A stretch of DNA of 9,868 nt from Flavobacteriales bacterium (GTDB lineage: Bacteria; Bacteroidota; Bacteroidia; Flavobacteriales_D; SKUL01), in the NCBI GenBank assembly GCA_007129985.1, contig SKUL01000233.1, positions 1 to 9,868 of the forward strand, in the 5' to 3' direction. A model generated the notes under the pieces. It worked only from the letters and a program-made list of their open reading frames with translations. It was not told where the DNA came from and did no database searches. Shown here piece after piece: positions 1 to 7,053 of the stretch. Position 1 is the first letter of the stretch, and each line of letters starts with the position of its first letter. The translations under genes were made by a program, and so were the position numbers.

Positions 1-714
1 CACGGTCATACCAAAAGCGTAGCCGCGCAGATTAGAGAAATTCACAATGCCCATCCCAATACTGATTTGGTGGTTGGTAACATCGCAACCGGAGATGCCG
101 CGAAACACCTCGTGGATGCCGGTGCGAGTGCTGTGAAAGTCGGAATCGGCCCCGGCTCTATATGTACAACGCGCATCATTGCAGGTGTGGGCGTGCCACA
201 ACTCACAGCCATCATGGATGTGTCTGCCGCCATCGCAGCTTCAGGGGTGCCTGTAATCGCTGACGGAGGTGTTCGATACACGGGCGATATCGTGAAGGCC
301 ATCGCCGCCGGAGCAGACAGCGTGATGCTTGGCTCTATGTTTGCAGGTGTGGAAGAATCACCCGGAGAGACCATTATTTACGAAGGCCGAAAATTCAAGG
401 CTTACCGCGGAATGGGCTCCATTGAAGCCATGCAGAAAGGATCTAAAGACCGATATTTCCAATCGGGAGAAGACGACGCCAGCAAATTGGTGCCCGAAGG
501 TATTTCTGGACGTGTACCTTATAAAGGCAACCTTCACGAAGTAATGTATCAGGTAATCGGTGGTCTTCGGGCCGGAATGGGATATTGCGGTGCAGCAACG
601 ATTGATGCGCTCAAAGAATCGCGCTTTATTCGTATCACTGCTGCCGGTGTAAATGAAAGCCACCCGCACAATGTGTCCATAACCCGCGAAGCCCCCAACT
701 ACAGTCTTCGATAA
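1..714 (+). CDS. guaB: IMP dehydrogenase, C-terminal half (5' end outside window)
   Basis: Inosine-5'-monophosphate dehydrogenase oxidises IMP to XMP with NAD+, the committed cytoplasmic step of guanine nucleotide synthesis. The frame is open from base 1, so the gene enters from the left; about 237 codons of a protein usually near 490 residues are present. The visible part is the second half of the catalytic (beta/alpha)8 barrel. The catalytic loop GIGPGSICTTR has its nucleophilic Cys at 163-165. It is followed by the phosphate-binding stretch ADGGVRYTGDIVKA, then GSKDRYFQ, and the mobile flap EGISGRVPYKG with its catalytic Arg at 511-513 and Tyr at 520-522. The N-terminal barrel strands and the CBS regulatory pair would lie upstream. 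The C-terminal ending (SHPHNVSITREAPNYSLR) is intact. The next gene starts 37 nt downstream on the same strand, so read-through into the chaperone genes is plausible. Identification is secure from the motifs. Confidence 0.97.
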   Translation, partial: HGHTKSVAAQIREIHNAHPNTDLVVGNIATGDAAKHLVDAGASAVKVGIGPGSICTTRIIAGVGVPQLTAIMDVSAAIAASGVPVIADGGVRYTGDIVKAIAAGADSVMLGSMFAGVEESPGETIIYEGRKFKAYRGMGSIEAMQKGSKDRYFQSGEDDASKLVPEGISGRVPYKGNLHEVMYQVIGGLRAGMGYCGAATIDALKESRFIRITAAGVNESHPHNVSITREAPNYSLR

Positions 715-751
715 CCCAAATATTTAAAGGAAAACCAAATTCGTTCAACTG

Positions 752-2722
752 ATGAAACGCAGAGATTTGATGCACAGAATGAGAAGAATAACCCTGTTGT
801 TTTGTTTAATCGGGATGATGGGAGCCGCCGTTGCACAGGATAACGATCCTGTAATCCTCATCATTGAAGAAAACACGATTACGAAATCTGAGTTCGAAAG
901 CATATTCCGCAAAAACAACCAGGATGCCGATGTGAGCGAGGATGCCTTGCGGGAGTACATGCAGTTGTTTGTTAATTTTAAGCTGAAAGTTCTTGAAGCA
1001 CAGGAACTCGGTATGGATACCGTGCAAAAATTCCTACGCGAATTGGATGGTTACCGCACGCAACTGGCACGTCCGTACCTCACAGACGAATCCCAGAACG
1101 AATCACTCCTCGAAGAAGCCTACGAGCGAAAAAAGGAGGAAATCAAGGCAAGCCACCTCCTTATCCAGGTAGCCCCCGATGCCAGCCCGTCGGATACCCT
1201 CAAGGCGTGGAAGAAAATCACCGACCTGCGAAAGAAAGCTAAGGCGGGTAGTGATTTTGCTGAATTGGCACGTCAACACTCAGAGGATCCATCTGCTAAA
1301 GACAATGGCGGGAATTTGGGGTATTTTTCAGCGCTTCAAATGGTATATCCGTTTGAAAATGCAGCGTACAATACCCCTGTTGGCAGCATTTCACAACCCA
1401 TCCGCACACGTTTCGGCTACCACCTGGTGCAGGTCAATGATCGTCGGCCGAGCCGTGGGGAAATTCGTGCTGCCCATATCATGATTCGCAGTTCAGAGAA
1501 CGATTCTCCTGAAAGACAAAAACGGGCTGAAAGGCAAATCAGAGAGGTTCATGAGGAACTAAATGCGGGAGGAGATTTTACCGACCTGGCACTGAAATAC
1601 AGCGACGACGGTTCATCCTCCGGTAAAGGCGGCGAACTCCCCTGGTTTGGTGCAGGAAAAATGGTAGAGGAATTTGAAAATGCTGCCTTTGCGCTGTCCG
1701 AGAACGGAGAAATTAGTGAGCCGGTCAAAAGTCGGTTTGGCTGGCACATTATCAAGCGCTTGGATTATAAGCCGGTTCCGTCTAAAGAAGAAATGCGGAA
1801 TGACCTTAAAACCCGAATTTCCAAGGATTCACGCTCAGAAATCACCCGCAAGGCCTTTGTGAACAAGCTTAAAAAGGAGTATAGCTTCAAGGAATACCCG
1901 CGTCAGTTGAGGCCCGTAATCAATGTGTTGGATACCAATATTTATTATGGAAGCTGGGATCCTTCGAAAGGTGCCAGGCTGAATGCCGTGCTCTTTGAAC
2001 TGGACGGTAAAAAATACACCCAACAGGATTTTATCAACTACCTGGCTGATAAACAAACACGTCGAAGAAAGTCGGCAGGCTCCCTCGAGGCTTTTGGCAA
2101 TGATATGTACGCGCAGTTTGTGGATGAAACTGTTTTCAATTACGAAGACAGCAAACTCGAAGAAAAATACCCTGAATTCAGAGCGTTGATGCGTGAGTAT
2201 CACGATGGAATTCTATTGTTTGAACTAACAGACATGATGGTATGGACCCGTGCCGTTCGCGATTCCGCCGGTCTGGATGCTTTTTATCAAGACAACAAAG
2301 AAAACTACAAATACGGCGAACGTGCTGAAGGTGTTTTTTACATCTGTTCAGACTCCAAAGTAGCAGCCACCGCCCAGAAGATGGCCCGAAAAGGTAAAAG
2401 TGATGAAGACATCCGAAAAAAACTCAATAAAATTTCTGACCTGAGTGTGAGGATGGAGGAGTTTAAAGCTGAACGCGAAAAGCACGATTTTCTCTCAAAA
2501 GTTGATTGGCAGCCTGGCGTAAGCGACACCTTTGAACATAAGAATCAGGTGGCTTTCGTGCACATCCACAAAATTCACCCACCTGAACCTAAGCCGCTTT
2601 CTGAAGTTCGAGGACTAGTTACCGCTGCTTATCAAAACCATCTGGAGCAAGAGTGGATTCAGGAACTCAGGAAAAAGTACTTCATTGATGTTAAAGATGA
2701 TGTGCTGATGAGTATTCGCTGA
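752..2722 (+). CDS. Periplasmic multi-domain peptidylprolyl isomerase (PpiC/SurA-like parvulin)
   Basis: A 656-residue exported folding factor predicted to isomerise Xaa-Pro bonds and hold unfolded envelope proteins in the periplasm. A signal peptide covers residues 1-29 (core ITLLFCLIGMMGAAVA, cleavage near AQ). An N-terminal chaperone helix region (about 30-125) is followed by two full parvulin domains at about 131-229 and 237-337. Each has the hallmark pieces: SHLLIQV, GGNLGYFS and RFGYHLVQV in the first; AHIMI, GGELPWFG and RFGWHIIK in the second. The remaining 320 residues include another SurA-N-like stretch and a region near 520-610 that looks like a third, degenerate parvulin fold, ending in a PpiD-like tail (about 610-645). 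In-frame ATGs at 752, 770 and 779 all keep the signal peptide; the last would leave MRRITLLF as a more typical short start, and no clear Shine-Dalgarno site decides between them. The stop overlaps the next start by one base (TGATG). The family is clear; the client proteins are unknown. Confidence 0.93.
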   Translation: MKRRDLMHRMRRITLLFCLIGMMGAAVAQDNDPVILIIEENTITKSEFESIFRKNNQDADVSEDALREYMQLFVNFKLKVLEAQELGMDTVQKFLRELDGYRTQLARPYLTDESQNESLLEEAYERKKEEIKASHLLIQVAPDASPSDTLKAWKKITDLRKKAKAGSDFAELARQHSEDPSAKDNGGNLGYFSALQMVYPFENAAYNTPVGSISQPIRTRFGYHLVQVNDRRPSRGEIRAAHIMIRSSENDSPERQKRAERQIREVHEELNAGGDFTDLALKYSDDGSSSGKGGELPWFGAGKMVEEFENAAFALSENGEISEPVKSRFGWHIIKRLDYKPVPSKEEMRNDLKTRISKDSRSEITRKAFVNKLKKEYSFKEYPRQLRPVINVLDTNIYYGSWDPSKGARLNAVLFELDGKKYTQQDFINYLADKQTRRRKSAGSLEAFGNDMYAQFVDETVFNYEDSKLEEKYPEFRALMREYHDGILLFELTDMMVWTRAVRDSAGLDAFYQDNKENYKYGERAEGVFYICSDSKVAATAQKMARKGKSDEDIRKKLNKISDLSVRMEEFKAEREKHDFLSKVDWQPGVSDTFEHKNQVAFVHIHKIHPPEPKPLSEVRGLVTAAYQNHLEQEWIQELRKKYFIDVKDDVLMSIR

Positions 2723-3618
2723 TGCCATTTTTGAAAAGCTCTTACGACCCAACCTTTTTGCGGTTTCCGGCGAAACGTGCGCTGGTAGTGTTTGTGATGC
2801 CTTTTTTGCTCTTTGCCTGCGATTGGCAGGATCAATCCAAAACCGACTGGGTGGTTCGCGTCCATGACCATTTTTTATCTCGTGAGGAATTAGCCAATGC
2901 CCTTCCCAAGCGCCTTTCTCCAGAGGATAGTACCCGGGCTGCGGATGCTTATGTCTCTCAATGGCTCAAAGATCATGTGGTGCTTTCTCAGGCTGAGCTG
3001 AACCTGCCACCGGAGAGAATCAATTTTGAAGCACAACTGCGTGATTACCGCAATTCATTGGTGGTTTACACGTTCGAAACAGAGTTGATTCGTCAAAAAC
3101 TGGATACTACGGTGACTGACGCAGAAATCGCGCGATACTATCAAGAATACCAACGAAATTTTGAATTGAAAGACTACATTGTTCGTGTGCGTTACATCAA
3201 GGTTGCCGCTGACGCACCGAAGCTGGCAGATGTTGAAACATGGATGAAATCAGACGCCGACGACGACTATTTCAAGCTCGTAGATTATAGCCAGCAATTT
3301 GCAGCAAAGAGTTTTCTGGAAGAAGAACGCTGGTTGTACCTCGATGATTTGCTGAGGCAGGTACCCGTAAGACCTGAAGACAAGCTCGACTTTTTGCGCG
3401 GAAACAAATTCGTGAAATTGCCCGATGGAGATTACCTTTACATGCTGAATATATTGGAATATCAGCTCAAAGACGGCGTGTCGCCTTTGGAGTTTGTGAA
3501 GCAAGATATTCGAAATATTATCGTGAATAAGCGCAAACGAGAATTCATTATCAACATGAGGCAAGATCTATTTGAAACAGCCCTCAAAAACAATCAAATT
3601 GAGTATCGTACGCCGTAA
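2722..3618 (+). CDS. Lipoprotein of the parvulin/SurA chaperone family, probably without isomerase activity
   Basis: A 298-residue predicted lipoprotein. The leader contains a hydrophobic run followed by a lipobox (LLFAC) with the acylated Cys at residue 33, so the mature protein should be anchored to a membrane facing the periplasm. The leader is long for a lipoprotein, with about 20 residues before the hydrophobic core. Residues about 45-150 resemble the SurA N-terminal chaperone helices (SREELANALPKRLSPEDS, then VTDAEIARYYQEYQRNFEL just before the isomerase position). Residues about 151-247 sit where a parvulin domain would be (IVRVRYIKVAADAP to DGDYLYMLNILEY), but the conserved His of the first strand, the GGxLG segment and the FGxH segment are all absent. 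I infer a chaperone or scaffold rather than an enzyme. The start overlaps the upstream stop by one base and the 3' end overlaps the next gene, so it is probably co-translated with its neighbours. A standalone database hit may read only 'hypothetical protein' or 'peptidylprolyl isomerase'. Confidence 0.85.
   Translation: MPFLKSSYDPTFLRFPAKRALVVFVMPFLLFACDWQDQSKTDWVVRVHDHFLSREELANALPKRLSPEDSTRAADAYVSQWLKDHVVLSQAELNLPPERINFEAQLRDYRNSLVVYTFETELIRQKLDTTVTDAEIARYYQEYQRNFELKDYIVRVRYIKVAADAPKLADVETWMKSDADDDYFKLVDYSQQFAAKSFLEEERWLYLDDLLRQVPVRPEDKLDFLRGNKFVKLPDGDYLYMLNILEYQLKDGVSPLEFVKQDIRNIIVNKRKREFIINMRQDLFETALKNNQIEYRTP
3558..3574 (+). promoter_or_regulatory. Shine-Dalgarno-like site and TTG start of the SurA-like gene
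   Basis: GAGG at 3558-3561 lies 10 nt before the TTG at 3572 and inside the 3' end of the lipoprotein gene. It is the only convincing Shine-Dalgarno-like match seen ahead of any start in this window, and it favours TTG 3572 over TTG 3599. It is short, and Bacteroidota often initiate without such pairing, so the support is modest. Confidence 0.4.
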
Positions 3619-4972
3619 GATAGTCCTGTTGCTTTTAGCCCTATCGTGGCTTACAAGTGTGGCCCAAACCTCCAAAATAAAGGTGATTGATGGGGTTATT
3701 GCTACTGTAGGCGACGAGATTGTGCTTCGCTCAGACCTCGAGAACCAAAAAATCCAAATGCGTTCGCAGGGAATGAGAATGTCAAAAGACGCGGATTGCG
3801 GCGTGATGGAAGACCTGCTCTATGAGAAACTTCTCTTACACCAGGGAGGGGTAGATAGCGTTGAGGTATCAGAAGCACAGATTCAATCTGAAATGGATAA
3901 GCGTCTCAACGTATTCATTGAGCAAATCGGTTCGCGCGAAAAGCTTGAGGAATATTACGGCAAGTCTCTGAATGAAATCAAAGAAGAATTTTCTGAAGTG
4001 CTCCGCAAGCAGATGGTGGTGCAGCAGATGCAGCAGCGCATCACTCAGGATGTTAAAGTTACCCCATCACAAGTACGGGAGTTTTTCAACCAACTGCCCG
4101 AAGACAGCTTGCCCTTCATCAATGCCCAGGTTGAGGTGGCGCACATTGTGAAGTATCCACCGGAAAATTTCGAAGAAAATCGAAGAGTAAGGAATAAGCT
4201 GCGCGAATACAGGGATGAAATACTTAGTGGAGAAAAAGATTTTGCGACCATAGCGGTGCTTTATTCCGAAGATCCCGGATCAGCTGTTAAAGGAGGGGAG
4301 TTGGGCATGCAAAGCAGAGGTACTTTCGTTCCTGAATTTGATGCGGTTGCTCTATCCCTTGCAGAAGGTGAGATTTCCGATGTTTTTGAAACCCAATACG
4401 GCTTTCACATCATGCAGGTTATGGAGAAGTTGGGCGAAAAGTATAACGCCCGGCACATCTTGCTCAAGCCTCGCGTTAGCCAGGCCGACCTGATGAAGGC
4501 CAAAGCCGAATTGGAAGATATCCGCAAGTTGATAATTACCGACTCATTGACCTTTGCCCAGGCTGCAGTGCGCTACTCAGACGACGAAGACTCAAAGAAT
4601 CAGAACGGAAATATTATCAACCCTGCAACGGGTTCCAGTCGTTTTGAAATGAGTGAATTAGACCCTCAGATATTCCTCTCTATAGATACCATGAAGGTTG
4701 GTGAGGTCTCCAATCCGGCCTTTTTTCAACGCCGTGATGGCCGAAAGGCATACCGCCTTATTCAGTTAAGGCTAAGAACAGAACCTCATAGGGCGAATCT
4801 GCGCGACGACTACCAGATTATTCAGGAAGCAGCTCGCGGTCAGATGAGCGGTGAAGCCATCAGTGAGTGGATTCACAACAGAATACGGGTGACCTATATT
4901 GATATTGACGAATCATTTCACAGTTGTCCTTTCGAATATGATTGGGCAAAAATCCCAGATAACACAAATTAA
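3572..4972 (+). CDS. surA: SurA-like periplasmic peptidylprolyl isomerase / outer-membrane protein chaperone
   Basis: A 466-residue exported chaperone-isomerase. In SurA-type proteins this kind of protein escorts outer-membrane barrel proteins across the periplasm. Residues 1-32 form a signal peptide (RRKIVLLLLALSWLTSVAQ). The SurA N-terminal module follows (VIDGVIATVGDEIVLRSDLE, about 38-180). Two parvulin domains come next: about 185-285 (VAHIVKYP, GGELGMQSRG, YGFHIMQV) is canonical, and about 290-400 (ARHILLKP, then NGNIINPATG) is more divergent at the GG segment. The last 60 residues return to the chaperone module. There is no ATG before residue 63, and starting there would remove the signal peptide, so a TTG start is implied. 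TTG 3572 has GAGG 10 nt upstream (3558-3561); TTG 3599 is the alternative, with no such site. The start lies 47 nt inside the upstream gene. The mature chain has exactly two Cys (76 and 452). The family call is firm; the symbol is by family similarity. Confidence 0.9.
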   Translation: MKQPSKTIKLSIVRRKIVLLLLALSWLTSVAQTSKIKVIDGVIATVGDEIVLRSDLENQKIQMRSQGMRMSKDADCGVMEDLLYEKLLLHQGGVDSVEVSEAQIQSEMDKRLNVFIEQIGSREKLEEYYGKSLNEIKEEFSEVLRKQMVVQQMQQRITQDVKVTPSQVREFFNQLPEDSLPFINAQVEVAHIVKYPPENFEENRRVRNKLREYRDEILSGEKDFATIAVLYSEDPGSAVKGGELGMQSRGTFVPEFDAVALSLAEGEISDVFETQYGFHIMQVMEKLGEKYNARHILLKPRVSQADLMKAKAELEDIRKLIITDSLTFAQAAVRYSDDEDSKNQNGNIINPATGSSRFEMSELDPQIFLSIDTMKVGEVSNPAFFQRRDGRKAYRLIQLRLRTEPHRANLRDDYQIIQEAARGQMSGEAISEWIHNRIRVTYIDIDESFHSCPFEYDWAKIPDNTN

Positions 4973-5943
4973 TGGAAGAGCTTACGAAATTGTCGGATGC
5001 TGAGGCGGTAGATCGCTTCGTTGAGAAATACCAGGAACTAAACCGCGAAATCGGAAAGGTTATCGTTGGTCAGCAAGATGTAATAGAGCGCGTGGTTGTT
5101 TCCATTTTTAGCCGTGGCCACAGTTTGCTGGTTGGTGTTCCGGGGCTTGCAAAAACCCTGTTGGTAAACACGATTGCGAAATCACTGGGTCTTTCTTTCA
5201 ACCGGGTTCAGTTCACCCCTGATCTGATGCCTTCGGATATCATAGGCTCTGAAATTCTGGACGAGAACAGGCAATTTCGCTTTGTAAAGGGGCCGCTCTT
5301 TGCCAATATCATTCTGGCTGACGAGATCAACCGCACACCTCCTAAAACCCAATCGGCCCTGCTCGAGGCTATGCAGGAAAAGGCTGTTACTGCCGGAGGC
5401 CAGAACTATGTGTTGCCCGAGCCGTTTTTCGTTTTGGCTACGCAAAACCCCATTGAGCAGGAGGGAACTTATCCACTTCCCGAGGCTCAGTTAGACAGGT
5501 TTATGTTCAACATTTGGGTAGATTATCCCAGCTTTGAAGAGGAATTGAATGTGGTGAAAACCACAACCAGTGATCATTCGGTTTCACTCAATCCGATTCT
5601 CAACGCCGAGGAAATTGTCTTCTTTCAAAACCTTATTCGTAAGATTCCTGTGTCAGACAACGTGATGGAGTACGCTGTTCGTCTGGCTTCCAAAACCCGC
5701 CCTGAAACCGATGCCGCCGATGACATCGTGAAGAAATACATTTCCTGGGGTGCCGGGCCTCGTGCATCGCAGTATCTGGTGGTAGGAGCCAAGTGTATGG
5801 CTGCCATTCGCGGAAAGTACAGCCCCGATATTCAAGATGTTCAGGATATTGCACTGCCCATTCTGCGCCACAGGCTGGTTCGGAATTACAAGGCAGAGGC
5901 AGAGGGCTACAGCATGGAAAGAATCATTCAAAGCATCCTTTAA
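4972..5943 (+). CDS. MoxR-family AAA+ ATPase
   Basis: A 323-residue cytoplasmic AAA+ ATPase of the MoxR branch. Family members act as ATP-driven chaperones that assemble or activate partner proteins, often ones with VWA domains. The complete nucleotide-binding core is present: Walker A GVPGLAKT (residues 55-62), Walker B IILADE (113-118), sensor 1 ATQNP (156-160), an arginine-finger segment EAQLDRF with Arg176, and sensor 2 WGAGPRASQ with Arg264. The C-terminal lid domain ends in the usual LRHRLVRNYKAEAEG stretch. Length is normal for the family and the ATG overlaps the SurA-like stop by one base (TAATG), implying translational coupling with the periplasmic chaperones. MoxR genes in Bacteroidota commonly precede DUF58 and VWA/Bat genes; here gap follows instead, so the partner is not encoded next door. 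The family assignment is very secure; the substrate is unknown. Confidence 0.95.
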   Translation: MEELTKLSDAEAVDRFVEKYQELNREIGKVIVGQQDVIERVVVSIFSRGHSLLVGVPGLAKTLLVNTIAKSLGLSFNRVQFTPDLMPSDIIGSEILDENRQFRFVKGPLFANIILADEINRTPPKTQSALLEAMQEKAVTAGGQNYVLPEPFFVLATQNPIEQEGTYPLPEAQLDRFMFNIWVDYPSFEEELNVVKTTTSDHSVSLNPILNAEEIVFFQNLIRKIPVSDNVMEYAVRLASKTRPETDAADDIVKKYISWGAGPRASQYLVVGAKCMAAIRGKYSPDIQDVQDIALPILRHRLVRNYKAEAEGYSMERIIQSIL

Positions 5944-5953
5944 TCAAACCGCC

Positions 5954-6946
5954 ATGAATATTGCAATCAATGGTTTCGGACGCATAGGAAGGCTAACCCT
6001 GAGACTTCTCGCACAGATGGAAGACATGCATGTGGTGGCCGTAAATGACTTAACTACCCCCGCCACATTGGCGCATTTGCTCAAATATGATAGCAGTCAG
6101 GGAGCTTATCCCGGAAAAGTCAACGTAAGTGGTTCTAATTTAGTGGTGGATGGAAGGTCTATCCCCGTTTATAGTGAAAAAGATCCTTCTGCGCTTCCGT
6201 GGGAAGCTCTGAAGGTAGATGTTGTGATTGAGTGTACAGGTGTTTTTAGGAGCGAGGAGGACGCCGGCAAGCACCTGCAAGCTGGCGCCGGTAAGGTTGT
6301 TATCAGTGCCCCCGGAAAAGGTGCGGGGGTGAAGACCGTTGTTTTTGGAATCAATCACCATGAGCTGACACCTGAGCACAGAATCATTTCCAATGCATCT
6401 TGTACCACCAATTGCCTTGCCCCGGTTGCAGCTTTGCTGGATAAGCATTTCGGAATCGAAAAGGGTTACATCAATACCATTCACGCATACACTGGCGGCC
6501 AGAATCTTCAGGATGGACCCCACAAAGATTTGCGCCGTGCGCGCGCTGCTGCTCTCAACATTGTGCCCACCACCACGGGGGCTGCAAAAGCGGTTGGGCT
6601 GGTATTACCTCAGCTTGACGGAAAACTGGACGGCATGGCAACGCGGGTACCAACCATCACGGGTTCTTTAACAGACCTGACAGCTATTTTGCAGAAGGAA
6701 ACAACTGCTGAAGAACTCAATGCCATAATGAAAGAAGGAGCTGAAAAGCGATTCAAAGGCATTCTTCAGTATACCGAAGACCCCATCGTGTCCACAGATG
6801 TCATCGGAAACCTTCACTCATCCATCTTTGATGCAGACCTCACCCGCGCAAATGGAAAACTCGTGAAAGTTGTGAGCTGGTACGACAATGAGATGGGCTA
6901 TGCCGCTCGAACCGCGGATCTTGTGAAGTACATCGGAAGCCTTTAA
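5954..6946 (+). CDS. gap: Type I glyceraldehyde-3-phosphate dehydrogenase
   Basis: Cytoplasmic GAPDH of 330 residues that converts glyceraldehyde 3-phosphate plus phosphate to 1,3-bisphosphoglycerate with reduction of NAD+. The Rossmann start INGFGRIGR (residues 5-13) is followed by NDL at 31-33, whose Asp32 favours NAD over NADP. The active-site segment SNASCTTNCLAP carries the nucleophile Cys150, and His177 lies in TIHAYT. The S-loop HKDLRRARAAALNIVPTTTGAAKA and the ending WYDNEMGYAART are typical. At the position before the S-loop Pro the protein has DGPH rather than the Bacillus-type DLPH, as in some other bacterial GAPDHs. The ATG at 5954 fits the family N-terminus exactly; the open frame further upstream only overlaps moxR. 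It starts 10 nt after the MoxR stop, so it is probably on the same transcript, although a highly expressed gene such as gap may also have an internal promoter I could not see. Confidence 0.97.
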   Translation: MNIAINGFGRIGRLTLRLLAQMEDMHVVAVNDLTTPATLAHLLKYDSSQGAYPGKVNVSGSNLVVDGRSIPVYSEKDPSALPWEALKVDVVIECTGVFRSEEDAGKHLQAGAGKVVISAPGKGAGVKTVVFGINHHELTPEHRIISNASCTTNCLAPVAALLDKHFGIEKGYINTIHAYTGGQNLQDGPHKDLRRARAAALNIVPTTTGAAKAVGLVLPQLDGKLDGMATRVPTITGSLTDLTAILQKETTAEELNAIMKEGAEKRFKGILQYTEDPIVSTDVIGNLHSSIFDADLTRANGKLVKVVSWYDNEMGYAARTADLVKYIGSL

Positions 6947-7010
6947 ACCCATAATTGGTTTGCTCTCCGAGTGGGCTATTTAACTTTTTTAGGCCGCAAC
7001 TCGTATAAAA

Positions 7011-7024
7011 ATGAGCTTGCTCAT
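7011..7024. repeat. 14-bp palindrome just upstream of a -7 element
   Basis: ATGAGC-TT-GCTCAT is a perfect inverted repeat with a two-base centre, ending three bases before the TATCTTTG element. As DNA it has the size of a dimeric regulator's operator within the promoter spacer. As RNA it would fold as a 5-bp stem with a CUUG loop, but it should lie upstream of the predicted transcript start. A palindrome of this length can occur by chance; the position is what makes it notable. Confidence 0.45.
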
Positions 7025-7027
7025 CGT

Positions 7028-7035
7028 TATCTTTG
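7028..7035 (+). promoter_or_regulatory. Candidate Bacteroidota promoter -7 element for the YkuD_2 gene
   Basis: TATCTTTG matches the Bacteroidota -7 consensus TAnnTTTG at all six fixed bases and ends 18 nt before the ATG at 7054, leaving a short leader. No clear -33 TTTG is found at the expected distance, so the promoter may be weak or activator-dependent. The assignment rests on the motif and on its place in the only sizeable plus-strand intergenic region. Confidence 0.5.
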
Positions 7036-7053
7036 TAAGCACTGCTCTTCCAA

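Larger units (their letters stand above)
6947..7053. other. Intergenic region between gap and the YkuD_2 gene
   Basis: This 107-nt gap holds the only plus-strand promoter candidate of the window. Near gap there is a weak inverted repeat (AAACC at 6945-6949 with GGTTT at 6957-6961) and, separately, a run of six T at 6985-6990. Together they may end the upstream operon, but no strong hairpin directly abuts the T run. The right half contains a palindrome and a -7 element, listed separately. No small ORF of note is present. Confidence 0.5.

Noticed and set aside
715..751. A promoter between guaB and the large isomerase gene.
   Set aside because: The 37 nt contain no TAnnTTTG match, so read-through from guaB or an internal promoter is more likely.
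1835..2203. A 122-codon open frame on the minus strand inside the large isomerase gene.
   Set aside because: It lies fully within a well-supported coding gene, has no recognisable domain or signal, and is explained by the composition of the sense strand.
5837..5953. An upstream extension of the gap frame by 39 codons.
   Set aside because: It overlaps the MoxR C-terminus, and the GAPDH family N-terminus begins exactly at the ATG at 5954.
6140..6523. A 127-codon minus-strand open frame inside gap.
   Set aside because: It is antisense to highly conserved GAPDH motifs and its translation shows no family resemblance.
6945..6990. A terminator directly after gap.
   Set aside because: The inverted repeat is only 5 bp and the T run lies more than 20 nt beyond it, so I do not call it as a terminator, though weak termination here is possible.
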